This document shows positions 34,962 through 43,450 of a stretch of 43,452 bases of DNA, in pieces. Numbering within the stretch: position 1 is the stretch's first letter; each line of letters begins with the position of its first letter. A program made the translations under genes and the position numbers. The notes under the pieces were generated by a model. That model worked only from the letters and a program-made list of their open reading frames with translations, ran no database searches and was not told the origin of the DNA. Source of the stretch: Desulfomonilaceae bacterium (GTDB lineage Bacteria > Desulfobacterota > Desulfomonilia > Desulfomonilales > Desulfomonilaceae); contig JAVHLK010000040.1 in assembly GCA_031082285.1 (NCBI GenBank), positions 1 to 43,452 of the forward strand. Direction: 5' to 3'.

Positions 34962-35482
34962 CGGTCCTTCCTCGCTTGCTTCTTTAGGCGTCTGCGATAG
35001 ATGTTCCGCTTGAGGACCGATGCGTGGTCAAGGATGGTCGTCCCCCGAAGGTGATCGACCTCATGCTGAAGCGCTCGTGCGAGCAACCCTTCAGCCTCGA
35101 TCTTGAGAGGGTTGCCGTCAAGGTCCACGCCCGTAAGTTGAATGCACGACGGACGGGTTATATCTACATTGAATTCGGGAACGCTCAAACACCCTTCTTC
35201 AAAGGTGTCGCCCCCCTCGCAGAGGCCGATCTCCGGATTAATGATGATGATCGGGTTTTTCTTCTTTTCCTTGGGATCGCCGTACGCATAATCCACATCC
35301 ACCACGATCAGCTTTATCGCCTCGCCCACTTGATTGGCTGCAAGGCCTATTCCCGGCGCCTTGTACATGGTCTCCACCATATCGCGGGCAAGATTCCGTA
35401 CGTGATCGTCAATGTTCTCGATCTCCTCAGCTTCTTGGCTCAAGGCCCCATGAGGAACGACCACGATCTCTCTGACTGCCAT
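34958..35482 (-). CDS. def: Peptide deformylase
   Basis: A 174-residue metalloenzyme that removes the formyl group from new proteins. All three motifs are intact: G-I-G-L-A-A-N-Q-V-G (44-53), E-G-C-L-S-V-P with metal ligand C98, and Q-H-E-V-D-H with H140, E141 and H144. The lysine/arginine-rich C-terminus (KRNIYRRRLKKQARKDR) may contact the ribosome. It is translationally coupled to fmt by a 4-base overlap. A promoter with perfect TTGACA lies just upstream. Confidence 0.96.
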   Translation of the reverse strand: MAVREIVVVPHGALSQEAEEIENIDDHVRNLARDMVETMYKAPGIGLAANQVGEAIKLIVVDVDYAYGDPKEKKKNPIIIINPEIGLCEGGDTFEEGCLSVPEFNVDITRPSCIQLTGVDLDGNPLKIEAEGLLARALQHEVDHLRGTTILDHASVLKRNIYRRRLKKQARKDR

Positions 35483-35510
35483 AGTCCGTCACCTGCGTTT
35501 CTTTCCTCTT

Positions 35511-35540
35511 AATATGTTTACTCCGCTACGTTGCTGTCAA
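35511..35540 (-). promoter_or_regulatory. Candidate promoter of def-fmt
   Basis: On the minus strand TTGACA (35540-35535) is followed after 18 bases by CATATT (35516-35511), a four-of-six -10 match. The def start is about 30 bases further on. Confidence 0.55.
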
Positions 35541-35648
35541 GGAAAGACGTGCCTGCCGGGAAGACTGCACAGAATACGCGCGTGAACCCATGAACGAGAG
35601 TGCCGTGCAAGCGGTTGCGCAATGACGCTCCCGCGGTCTCAACCTCTT

Positions 35649-35689
35649 GAGATTGCCGTGCCCTCCCTTCGGTCGGGCCGGCAATGACA
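35649..35689. repeat. Palindromic repeat of the GAGATTGC...GCAATGACA family
   Basis: GAGATTGCCG-T-GCCC pairs with GGGC-C-GGCAATGACA around an 11-base loop. A partial related motif (TTGCGCAATGACG) lies some 30 bases to the left. Sister copies are at 26254 and 32879. Confidence 0.55.
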
Positions 35690-35796
35690 AACGTGAAGGC
35701 ATCCGCAGTATCCAAGGAGGGACACCGTAGCACTCCACGGCGGAAGTTCGGTGACATATTGACGAGGACCGGCCCCTCTTGGCAGCGCCGGCCTTC

Positions 35797-35856
35797 CCGC
35801 GTTCCACGGGATATTCTTCACGCCCGGCATCCCGCGTAGAACGCGGGACTGGACGC
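35797..35856. repeat. Dispersed repeat, copy 2, with CCCGCG...CGCGGG hairpin
   Basis: This matches the unit at 32751-32812: an ACGGGAT block, a TTC-rich link, CGCCCGGCATCCCGCG, five loop bases and CGCGGGACTGGACGC. The two copies flank the def-fmt-htpX-rsmB block. Confidence 0.6.
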
Positions 35857-35903
35857 TACCGGGCATTATGAACAATATGTCAGCCCATTTATGCCGTGGT
35901 GTA

Positions 35904-37043
35904 CTAGTGTTCGAGAAGCACCAGATTGTCTACATGGATGGCTTCGTCGTTTCGGTGATAACCGAGAATCCAGTCAATTTCAGCGGTTTGATGTCCCATG
36001 ATCCTGAGCATCTCTTCCGACGAATAGTTGATCAGACCTATGGCCAGTTTGTTCCCGTCCGAATCCCGCACGGTCACCGCCGCGCCGTGCTCGAAATGCC
36101 CTTGGACGCCGATCACTCCGATGGGCAGCAGACTCTTTCCGCTTGAACATAACGCTCGGGCCGCGCCCCCGTCGATCTCCAGCTCTCCTTCAGGCTCCAG
36201 GTTGTAGCGTATCCAGTGTTTTCTGGAGGACATTCTTTCCTTGGAGGGAAGCACCAGGGTGCCGCAGAGGTCCGCCTCCATGATCCGCGGTATGATGTGC
36301 GGCGACTTGCCTTTGGCAATGATCATGGGGATGCCGAAAAGTCTGACCTTGGAGGCTGCTTCCAGTTTGGAAGCCATCCCGCCTCGACCGGGGCCGGATG
36401 AGTTCGCGCCGGCCAGTCTTCTGACATCGGGCGTAATGTCCTCGACAAGCGGGATGAGACACGCATCGGAGTTTGACCGAGGATCGCAGTCCATGAACCC
36501 CTCCATATCCGTGAGAGTGATCAGAAGGTCCGCATCGGCCAGCGCGGCCACCAAGGCCGAGAGGTTGTCGTTGTCGCCGAGCTTGATCTCTTCCACCATG
36601 ACCGTGTCGTTCTCGTTCACAATCGGCACGACTCCCCATGACAAGAGCGTAGTGAGCGTATTGCGCGCGTTCAGGTGTCTCCTCCGGTGGGACAAATCGT
36701 CCTTGGTGAGCAGCATCTGCGCCACGCGTATTCCGTGCAGACCGAATGCCTCCTCGTAGACGGCCATGAGTCGACTCTGCCCCACCGAGGCCGCGGCCTG
36801 CTTCTGAGGTATGGTCCGTGCGCCCTCTTTCAGCTTCATGTGGCGTACGCCGGCTGCAACAGCTCCGGAGGAAACAATGATGAATTCTTTGCCTAGCTTC
36901 TTGTATCGACTCACATCATCGACCAGACCGCCGATTATCTTGTAGTCCAGGCCGTCCTCAGTGGTTACCACACTGGATCCCAGCTTGAGAACAATCCTTC
37001 TGACACAGGACAGAGCCTCTTTTCTTATGGCTAGGTGATTCAT
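35904..37043 (-). CDS. proB: Glutamate 5-kinase
   Basis: A 379-residue enzyme catalysing the first step of proline synthesis. The amino-acid kinase domain has RIVLKLGSSVVTTEDG, IVSSGAVAAGVRHM, VPIVNENDTVMVEE and LGDNDNLSALVA. A C-terminal PUA domain (about 285-379) contains ALCSSGKSLLPIGV and GHFEHGAAVTV. It is likely inhibited by proline, as is known for the family. The ATG overlaps the obg stop (ATGA), giving translational coupling. The partner proA is not in the window. Confidence 0.94.
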   Translation of the reverse strand: MNHLAIRKEALSCVRRIVLKLGSSVVTTEDGLDYKIIGGLVDDVSRYKKLGKEFIIVSSGAVAAGVRHMKLKEGARTIPQKQAAASVGQSRLMAVYEEAFGLHGIRVAQMLLTKDDLSHRRRHLNARNTLTTLLSWGVVPIVNENDTVMVEEIKLGDNDNLSALVAALADADLLITLTDMEGFMDCDPRSNSDACLIPLVEDITPDVRRLAGANSSGPGRGGMASKLEAASKVRLFGIPMIIAKGKSPHIIPRIMEADLCGTLVLPSKERMSSRKHWIRYNLEPEGELEIDGGAARALCSSGKSLLPIGVIGVQGHFEHGAAVTVRDSDGNKLAIGLINYSSEEMLRIMGHQTAEIDWILGYHRNDEAIHVDNLVLLEH

Positions 37044-38053
37044 GACTCACTGCGGCCCCTTTTCAAAAGTCGTACAATTCCTCGGAGAAGTTCCTTGAGC
37101 CCGGAACCGGTCGCCGCGGATATCGCGTACACCTCGAACCCGCGGCGCTCTAATGCGGCACGAAGTTCATCCGCGGGCTCCCTGTTCTCGGGCAGATCCG
37201 TCTTGGTGATGACCGCGAGCAATGGTTTTCGCACCAAATCGACGCGGTACGAAGTGAGTTCGTTCATCACGATGTCGAACCGCTCTTCCGGTCCATTGTC
37301 GAGGTGCGGAGAAGGATCGACGAGGTGGAGAAGCAGACGCGTCCGCTCAATGTGTCGGAGGAACCGGTCGCCCATGCCGGCTCCCTTGTGCGCGTCCTTG
37401 ATGAGGCCGGGAATGTCGGCCATCACGAAGTCGAACCCGTCTCCTATCCTCACGATGCCCAAACCGGGAACCTTTGTGGTGAACGGATAGTCCGCGATCT
37501 TCGGCCGCGCGTTGCTCACCCGCGAGATCAGTGTGGACTTGCCCGCATTGGGCAGCCCGATGAGTCCCACGTCGGCAATGAGCTTCAGCTCGAGCCGCAA
37601 CGACCGCTCCACTCCGGGTTGCCCTCCCTCGAACCTTCTCGGCGCTCGGTTGCGGGAACTCACGAATCTCGCATTTCCTCGGCCCCCTCGACCGCCGACC
37701 GCTACGAGCACCTCTTTTCCCGGTCGATCCAGATCCGCGATCAATTCTTGGGTCTCCTCATCGTGCACCAGCGTGCCGACCGGGACTCTTACTATAAGCG
37801 GTGGAGCCGACCTGCCGTGCCGATCCTTGCCCATGCCGTGCGCGCCTCTCTTTGCCTTATAGAGCTGCTGGTACTGACAGTCCAGAAGAGTGTGCAGCGA
37901 CGCGTCGGCCCTGATAATCACATCGCCGCCTTTTCCGCCGTCGCCCCCATCGGGGCCTCCTTTGGGGACAAAGGCCTCGCGACGAAAACTCAGGCATCCT
38001 CGTCCGCCGTCACCGGACACGGCTCGAATGCGGGTTTGGTCAACGAACTTCAC
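37040..38053 (-). CDS. obg: GTPase Obg/CgtA
   Basis: A 337-residue GTPase needed for 50S ribosome assembly and stress signalling. The glycine-rich Obg fold spans residues 1-155 (GGPDGGDGGKGGDV). The G domain has G1 GLPNAGKST (166-174), G3 DIPGL, and G4 T-K-T-D followed by SAATG. The optional C-terminal OCT domain is missing, which is normal for many deltaproteobacteria. The GTG at 38053 is chosen by the family start MKFVDQ; its RBS is weak. It shares a probable transcript with rplU, rpmA and proB, after a 190-base spacer that contains a 6-bp stem (38200-38221). Confidence 0.93.
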   Translation of the reverse strand: MKFVDQTRIRAVSGDGGRGCLSFRREAFVPKGGPDGGDGGKGGDVIIRADASLHTLLDCQYQQLYKAKRGAHGMGKDRHGRSAPPLIVRVPVGTLVHDEETQELIADLDRPGKEVLVAVGGRGGRGNARFVSSRNRAPRRFEGGQPGVERSLRLELKLIADVGLIGLPNAGKSTLISRVSNARPKIADYPFTTKVPGLGIVRIGDGFDFVMADIPGLIKDAHKGAGMGDRFLRHIERTRLLLHLVDPSPHLDNGPEERFDIVMNELTSYRVDLVRKPLLAVITKTDLPENREPADELRAALERRGFEVYAISAATGSGLKELLRGIVRLLKRGRSES

Positions 38054-38243
38054 AACAAGAGCTTCAGTGTTCTGGGAGACAAAGTCGGGAAAGGGATGGT
38101 ACGTGTCTACTCGCGGAAGGATCGGGGTCGGAAGGATCGGTTCTTGTCGGAATCCGCCCTCGTCCCGGACCGATCCGACAATCAACGGATGAACGGATCA
38201 GTCCCGGGGAAACGAGGGACTCGTGTCTTTCAAGCAACTATCC

Positions 38244-38501
38244 TCACTGAGCGGGGAAAACCGCAACACATTTTCGATCGCGGCCTTTCCGTTCGTACTT
38301 AACGATCCCGTCGATCTTGGCGAAGAGGGTGTAATCCCTTCCCATCCCGACGTTTTCTCCCGGATGGATACTGGTTCCCAACTGGCGGACCAGGATGTTG
38401 CCGGCCCGCACCTTCTGTCCGGCAAATCTCTTCACTCCAAGCCGCTGGCCGGGGCTGTCCCGACCGTTCCTGGAGCTTCCTCCTGCCTTTTTGTGGGCCA
38501 T
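38244..38501 (-). CDS. rpmA: Ribosomal protein bL27
   Basis: An 85-residue protein of the 50S subunit. The start [20 protein letters not shown] is standard and carries no cleavable Firmicutes-type extension, so the N-terminus reaches directly into the peptidyl transferase centre. It begins 18 bases after rplU. Confidence 0.97.
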   Translation of the reverse strand: MAHKKAGGSSRNGRDSPGQRLGVKRFAGQKVRAGNILVRQLGTSIHPGENVGMGRDYTLFAKIDGIVKYERKGRDRKCVAVFPAQ

Positions 38502-38519
38502 GGTCTTTCCTCCTGTCCT

Positions 38520-38894
38520 CTATGCTTCCGGGCTCTGGTCCGGCGATGTCTGTGCCGGAGAATCAATTTGAATCTCAGCCGGGGACCGGTTGATGGAATC
38601 TATCCTCAGCAGGGTAAACCACTGGCGGTGTCCCTGTTTCTTGTGATAGCCTTTTCGCCGTTTCTTTTTGAAAACGACGATCTTGCGATCGCGGGCCGTC
38701 CTCAAGACGGTCGCCTTGACCCGAGCGTCCTCGATCAACGGCGTTCCCAGTTCTATGCCCTCATCGCCGGCCACCGCGAGAACGTGTTCCAACTCAACGG
38801 GCGAACCGGGGTCGACCTTGAGTTTTTCGACTTTTAGCTGATCTCCCGGTTGCACCTTGTATTGTTTGCCGCCGGTTTGCACTATGGCGTACAT
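38520..38894 (-). CDS. rplU: Ribosomal protein bL21
   Basis: A 124-residue protein of the 50S subunit. It starts MYAIVQTGGKQYKVQPGD and contains VFKKKRRKGYHKKQGHRQ, the 23S rRNA contact. The last 20 residues (a Q/S/P/A-rich tail) go beyond the usual end near residue 103. GGGAGG lies ten bases upstream. It is the first gene of rplU-rpmA-obg-proB. Confidence 0.96.
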   Translation of the reverse strand: MYAIVQTGGKQYKVQPGDQLKVEKLKVDPGSPVELEHVLAVAGDEGIELGTPLIEDARVKATVLRTARDRKIVVFKKKRRKGYHKKQGHRQWFTLLRIDSINRSPAEIQIDSPAQTSPDQSPEA

Positions 38895-38925
38895 GAATAA
38901 CAGCCTCCCAAAAAGATAACAAATT

Positions 38926-38954
38926 ATTAAACCACCGAAAGACCACACTGTCAA
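38926..38954 (-). promoter_or_regulatory. Strong promoter of rplU-rpmA-obg-proB
   Basis: On the minus strand a perfect TTGACA (38954-38949) is followed after exactly 17 bases by TTTAAT (38931-38926), a five-of-six match. The leader to the rplU start is about 25 bases. Confidence 0.75.
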
Positions 38955-39027
38955 GTTCAAATTCGCCTTGTCAATGCCTCGTATGTCTGGCATCTTCTTT
39001 TCCGTTGGATACCACACGGAGATCCCC

Positions 39028-39843
39028 ATGCAGGACAAGACCTTTTCATTCGGCCGAAATTGGCAACGATTCCTGACCGCCATCGATGAAGAGCGGATAA
39101 GGACCGCGGAAGCGTCCCTCACCGAGTTCCTGGGCCTGGACGATCTGCACGGCAAGAGTTTCGTGGACATCGGCTGCGGCAGCGGCCTGTTTTCCCTCGC
39201 GGCCGTGAGGCTCGGAGCGGCCCGCGTGGTCAGCTTCGATATCGACCCGTTCAGCGTGGAATGCTGCACGCATCTCAGGAACCGGGAGGGCGACCCCCAA
39301 CACTGGGATGTTCATCAGGGGTCTGTACTGGACGAGGATTTTCTGTCCCGGTTGGGCCGTTTCGATATCACGTATTCATGGGGGGTGCTTCATCACACCG
39401 GAAGGATGTGGGATGCCGTGAGGAATTCCGCGGAGCTGGTCGTCCCGGGCGGTTACTATTACATCGCGGTGTACAACAAGATACTCTCCAGAAACGGTGA
39501 AGCCTCCTGGATACACGACTTCTGGATAAGGGTGAAGAAGATCTACAACTCATCGCCCACGATCGCGGCCTACGTGCTGGAACCGCTGGCCATGTCGGCC
39601 TACGTATCAATGCTCATCGCAAAGCTGGAAAACCCCGTGACTCACATCAGGAACTACAAGTCCCACCGGGGCATGAGCTGGAAGACGGACGCAACGGACT
39701 GGCTCGGCGGATATCCTTACGAATTCGCCACGGTGGAAGAGGTATTCACGTTCGTGAGATCGGAGTTCCCCGATTTCACCCTTGCCAATCTCAAGGTCAC
39801 CAGCGGTCGGGGACTCAACTGGTATCTGTTTCGCAGAGCGTGA
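39028..39843 (+). CDS. Class I SAM-dependent methyltransferase
   Basis: A 271-residue protein with SAM motif I FVDIGCGSGLFSLAA (45-59), VVSFDIDPFSVEC (motif II) and ITYSWGVLHHTGRMW, a UbiE/COQ5-like post-motif. The C-terminal part contains MSWKTDATDWLGGYPYEFA, seen in methyltransferases that act on glycan or lipid precursors; the substrate is unknown. The ATG at 39028 has GGAG upstream; longer in-frame starts would overlap the rplU promoter region. It points away from rplU. Confidence 0.82.
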   Translation: MQDKTFSFGRNWQRFLTAIDEERIRTAEASLTEFLGLDDLHGKSFVDIGCGSGLFSLAAVRLGAARVVSFDIDPFSVECCTHLRNREGDPQHWDVHQGSVLDEDFLSRLGRFDITYSWGVLHHTGRMWDAVRNSAELVVPGGYYYIAVYNKILSRNGEASWIHDFWIRVKKIYNSSPTIAAYVLEPLAMSAYVSMLIAKLENPVTHIRNYKSHRGMSWKTDATDWLGGYPYEFATVEEVFTFVRSEFPDFTLANLKVTSGRGLNWYLFRRA

Positions 39844-39955
39844 GACCGCAGTTCGTGAGACCGGGAGGGAACTCGAAGCCGGTCCCCTGTTGCCGCAGGA
39901 AAGCCGGTGCAGATGTGCGTTGCCGATCTAAATGAGAGATAAGGGATTTAACTTA

Positions 39956-39984
39956 TAGACTTTTTTCCGGTCTTGTCTTAGAAT
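39956..39984 (+). promoter_or_regulatory. Candidate promoter of the primase-like gene
   Basis: TAGACT at 39956-39961 and TAGAAT at 39979-39984 are exactly 17 bases apart, in an AT-rich patch. The -10 matches five of six consensus bases. The start codon is 45 bases downstream. Confidence 0.5.
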
Positions 39985-40028
39985 GATGCTCCAAGACCGC
40001 CTCGTCAGGGAATTCAGGGACTGAGAAG

Positions 40029-40982
40029 ATGACCGATCGGATTTCCCGCAAAGACTTTCTCGACGCGCTCTTTCTTTCGTACATGAAGAATTGCGGGGGA
40101 TTCATCATGGTACGGTCCGTGAGCCCCAACGAACTGAAGACGAGCACTCGGTACTTCCCCAACACCGAAACGCTGTCGAGAGAGCAGTACGCGGATGATT
40201 ATAATGTGTTTTTCGGAGTTTGTCCCCGGCAGAGGATGAAACCGGGCAAGGAGCACATTCGCCACATCACGGCCGTGTGGGCGGGGCTGGACATCGGTCC
40301 TGACGGGTACTCCGGGAAGGAAAGGCATTTTGCGAGTGAGAAGCAGGCGCTCGCGGCACTCAAGGATTTCCCGCTGGAGCCCTCGATAGTGGTTCGTTCA
40401 GGCAGAGGCATGCACCTGTATTGGTTGCTCGACAACCTCGAACCCGTCACGGACACGGACGTTGACCGGGTGGAAAAGACGCTCAGGCGCATAAGCGACT
40501 ATTTCCAATGTAAGCCGGAAGTAGGAATAGACGGGGTGCTCCGGTTGCCCGGAACCGCGAATGCCAAGGACCCCGTACAGACAAAGCCCTGCTACGTCGA
40601 ACACATGGATGCCACGCGGCGGTACGGACTCGAGGATTTCCAGAGCTTGGACCTGAGGATATTCATCCCCTCCAAAAGGCCCCCCAAACCGTTTCAGCTT
40701 CCGCCTCTTCCGCAGCCTCGCGTACGAGTGATCCGTAATCCCGAGTCATGGTCGTTTCAGCAGGACGAGCCGGTGGTCACCGTAATTTCCACGGACTCGG
40801 GGATCACCGAGACGGATACCCCGCCTTCTCCGGAAGGTCGGCCGGACCTGACCGATCGATCCATGGAGAAGTTGACGGAAAGATTCCTGGAAGCGTTCTC
40901 AGAGGAAATGCTGGACAGGCTGGCCGACAAAATCGTTGACAGGCTTGCTGCGAAGTTCGGGGGAATCAACCGGAAACAATGA
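40029..40982 (+). CDS. Stand-alone primase-like protein (archaeo-eukaryotic primase superfamily, RepB type)
   Basis: A 317-residue protein. The core is an AEP-like fold: N-V-F-F-G-V-C-P-R near residue 60, V-W-A-G-L-D-I-G with D88, S124-G-R-G-M-H129-L-Y-W, and D168 before R-L-P-G-T-A-N-A-K. These match the three AEP motifs (metal-binding acids, S-x-H, and a third acid). The first residue of the usual D-x-D pair is glycine here (G86), so one metal ligand may be missing. A proline-rich linker and a helical C-terminus (MEKLTERFLEAFSEEMLDRL) follow; no helicase or HTH domain is attached. RepB-type primases normally belong to plasmids, phages or defence loci. No such neighbour is seen. Confidence 0.7.
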   Translation: MTDRISRKDFLDALFLSYMKNCGGFIMVRSVSPNELKTSTRYFPNTETLSREQYADDYNVFFGVCPRQRMKPGKEHIRHITAVWAGLDIGPDGYSGKERHFASEKQALAALKDFPLEPSIVVRSGRGMHLYWLLDNLEPVTDTDVDRVEKTLRRISDYFQCKPEVGIDGVLRLPGTANAKDPVQTKPCYVEHMDATRRYGLEDFQSLDLRIFIPSKRPPKPFQLPPLPQPRVRVIRNPESWSFQQDEPVVTVISTDSGITETDTPPSPEGRPDLTDRSMEKLTERFLEAFSEEMLDRLADKIVDRLAAKFGGINRKQ

Positions 40983-41001
40983 CGCCGTGCGTTCCTTCAC
41001 A

Positions 41002-42123
41002 TTACACGAACCGATTATCGTGCTCGTCAAGACACTCCTGTATGAACTCCAGGAACTCTTTCTGAAACCTTCTCCTGCCGAACCGTTCCGCGTGGTCCCG
41101 GATCGCGGACGGATCGAAACGATCGCATGTCGACTCAAACTCCGCGATGGTTGCCTTCAACGCCTCGGGTGACCGCTCAGTAAAAAACAGACCGGTCTTT
41201 CCGGGAATGACCGTGTCCCGCGCGCCACCGCGGCCATAGGCGATGACGGGCTTGCCGCACGCCTGGGCCTCGACCGGCACGATGCCGAAGTCCTCTTCGC
41301 CGGGAAAGATAAGGGCCTTACAACCCGCATAGAGACCGGAGAGTTCCTCGTCCGAGACCCATCCCACGATTTCGATATTGTTCTTTGCTATGGATTTCAG
41401 ATACTCTTTCTGCGGCCCCTCGCCCGCCACGACCAATCGCATGCCGTTTTCGGAAAAAGCCCCGACCGCGAGCGCAACATTCTTGTATTCCACCAACCGG
41501 CCGGCACACAGATAATAGTCCTGCGATCGGCATGACACCTGAAATCTTTCAATGTCGCACGGGGGGTGGATTACCTTCGCGTCGCGGCGATAATACGCAC
41601 GAATTCGATGCCTCACGGCCGTTGAATTGCACGCGAAGAAATCGACGCGGCCCGCCGCGGAATAATCCCAGAGTCGCAAATAGTGCATCACCAGGGACGT
41701 CAGAGCAGTCCTGATCGGCCCCGAGTTTTTCAGGTACTCGTGATACATGCTCCATGCGTATCGCATGGGAGAATGACAGTAGCAGATGTGACAGGTTTCG
41801 GGCCGAGTGATGACGCCCTTGACGGTGTTGGAATCGCTGCTGATGACCAGATCGTACGCATTCAAGTCAAGGAGCTCGACGGCAACCGGGAACATCCACG
41901 CGTAGTACCTGTGGTATTTGAGCGCTCCCGGGATTTTCTGAACAAAGCTCGTGGTAAGCGATGATTTTTGCAGCTCCGGGGAAAGAACCGCGGGATCCGC
42001 CAAAATGGTGAACATGTCGGGCGCGTCGAGGATTTCGCAAAGGGCCTCGCACACCTTTTCCCCGCCGGTCATGTTCAGGAACCAATGATGTACGAGAGCC
42101 TTACGGCAGTCCGCGATGTTCAT
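41002..42123 (-). CDS. Glycosyltransferase family 4 (WbaZ/mannosyltransferase-like)
   Basis: A 373-residue GT-B enzyme. It opens with KALVHHWFLNMTGGEKVCEA, the acceptor-side loop of this group. CHICYCHSPMRYAWSMYHEY is a hallmark of O-antigen and EPS mannosyltransferases, and YLCAGRLVEYKNVALAV and KALIFPGEEDFGIVPVEAQA carry the donor-side E-x7-E. The ATG at 42123 is chosen because family members begin with this strand; the longer frame adds 25 residues without similarity. The gene is convergent with the primase-like gene (19-base gap) and 82 bases downstream of a methyltransferase on the same strand. Confidence 0.87.
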   Translation of the reverse strand: MNIADCRKALVHHWFLNMTGGEKVCEALCEILDAPDMFTILADPAVLSPELQKSSLTTSFVQKIPGALKYHRYYAWMFPVAVELLDLNAYDLVISSDSNTVKGVITRPETCHICYCHSPMRYAWSMYHEYLKNSGPIRTALTSLVMHYLRLWDYSAAGRVDFFACNSTAVRHRIRAYYRRDAKVIHPPCDIERFQVSCRSQDYYLCAGRLVEYKNVALAVGAFSENGMRLVVAGEGPQKEYLKSIAKNNIEIVGWVSDEELSGLYAGCKALIFPGEEDFGIVPVEAQACGKPVIAYGRGGARDTVIPGKTGLFFTERSPEALKATIAEFESTCDRFDPSAIRDHAERFGRRRFQKEFLEFIQECLDEHDNRFV

Positions 42124-42205
42124 GGAGACCTGTGGGTGCACCGGTTGCCCTGATATTGAGTGAGTGGAACGACCAAGAACCGTGTAGCTATTGAACAACG
42201 GTGTG

Positions 42206-43450
42206 TTACGGGCTGAACAACCGGTACATCCTTTCGAATATCCTTCTTAACGCGTCTCTTAATCTAGGATGATCGGCCAAAAAACCGCGAATTGGCTCTG
42301 AACCTCGCCAATAAACGCTCGTGCAAACAGCGTCCCTCTCCCGAAGCGCGTCGTCCCGCTCCCGTAGCGCTTTATCCCGCCCTCGAAGCGCGGAATCCCT
42401 TTCTTGAAGCGCTGTCATGTAGTTGACCGACCCTTCTCCCACATGCTTGAAGAACCATTGTAGGTACTTATAATAACTTTCATTCTTACACAACTCAATA
42501 AGTCGGTAAACCGGACTATTGCCGTCTTGTCCCAGGTACAGTACCCCAAGGCCGTGAGAATGAGTAAACTCTAGATGCGGATATTGTGTCTTTAAATCCG
42601 CCCAAAAAGACCACACGCCAAAATCGTCACGATACTCACATATGTCATGGAAAAGGACGACCCCTTCTTTGGTCAACTTGTCCTTCCATGTGAAATAATC
42701 GTTCGACACGGCTTCATAGGTGTGAAGCCCATCGATGTGCAATATGTCTATTGACTCGTTCGAGAAATAGGGGGCTACTTCATTGAAGTCCCCTTTTATG
42801 TAGCTTCCGACATCTGAAAAATGCTTACTCAGTCTTGAAAAGAAATCCGTGAAAACAGTATCGTCATGGAAGCCCGCATGTTTGTCCCCTTCCCAACTAT
42901 CCACCGCGATGCAGCGCCCTTTCAGTTCATTATCTTGATAGGCTTGGCATGCCGCAAAAAAGCTTCCGCCGTTGTGTACACCAAGTTCAACATATCTTCG
43001 AGGTCGCAAAGCGGCAATCAAACAAAAGAGGAAAGGAATGTGTCCGGACCAAGCGGAGGCCGGTAAAACCTTTATGGGGTACATCGATGGTCGGAGCCAT
43101 TCGAGAAGGAAGGCCCAGCCGGCAAGATCCTTCAGCTTCGAGTTACATTCACACGGTTCACCCAATGAGGAGAAAGTGCTGATCCGCCAATCAATCTTCT
43201 TTTCTTCGTCTACTTCCAGTCTAAGAAGTGACGAGTCCATCTCATGAAATCTCTGCCTTGGTTCTAATAGTGTTGATGTTATGCGAAATAGGAGCTCTGA
43301 TGAGGATACTTTACTGTCTAATGGGGGAAGGTCGGCCTGAGCTATATGTATTTTCTTTAGCACGTAACCTCTTGATGCCAAATCCTTGTCTCTCAGACAG
43401 CCCATTTCGCCATCCCTGTGTTCTCCATAGTTAGCCGCAATCCAGTTCAA
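42206..43450 (-). CDS. Class I methyltransferase with ERD-repeat tail, truncated at the window edge
   Basis: At least 414 residues; the reading frame is open at the right edge, so the N-terminus may be missing. A Methyltransf_24-type core has RYVELGVHNGGSFFAACQAY, CIAVDSWEGDKHAGFH and IDILHIDGLHTYEAVSNDYF. A C-terminal heptad repeat, (E/G)RDxALR four times, forms a short coiled coil, followed by about 40 residues. Such proteins occur in polysaccharide clusters and may tether to other enzymes. The gene is visibly richer in A and T than its neighbours, and its codon choice differs, suggesting transfer. Confidence 0.78.
   Translation of the reverse strand: MNWIAANYGEHRDGEMGCLRDKDLASRGYVLKKIHIAQADLPPLDSKVSSSELLFRITSTLLEPRQRFHEMDSSLLRLEVDEEKKIDWRISTFSSLGEPCECNSKLKDLAGWAFLLEWLRPSMYPIKVLPASAWSGHIPFLFCLIAALRPRRYVELGVHNGGSFFAACQAYQDNELKGRCIAVDSWEGDKHAGFHDDTVFTDFFSRLSKHFSDVGSYIKGDFNEVAPYFSNESIDILHIDGLHTYEAVSNDYFTWKDKLTKEGVVLFHDICEYRDDFGVWSFWADLKTQYPHLEFTHSHGLGVLYLGQDGNSPVYRLIELCKNESYYKYLQWFFKHVGEGSVNYMTALQERDSALRGRDKALRERDDALRERDAVCTSVYWRGSEPIRGFLADHPRLRDALRRIFERMYRLFSP
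42331..42414 (-). repeat. Four tandem 21-base repeats in the methyltransferase gene
   Basis: Four units of 21 bases (42331-42351, 42352-42372, 42373-42393, 42394-42414) each encode one seven-residue ERDxALR heptad. Units share CCGnnnnCGAAGCGC-type cores. Copy number may vary between strains by slippage. Confidence 0.75.

Larger units (their letters stand above)
35483..35903. other. Repeat-rich gap between proB and def
   Basis: This 421-base gap holds the def promoter, a palindrome (35649-35689) and a second copy of the hairpin repeat (35797-35856). No coding potential was found on either strand. Confidence 0.5.
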
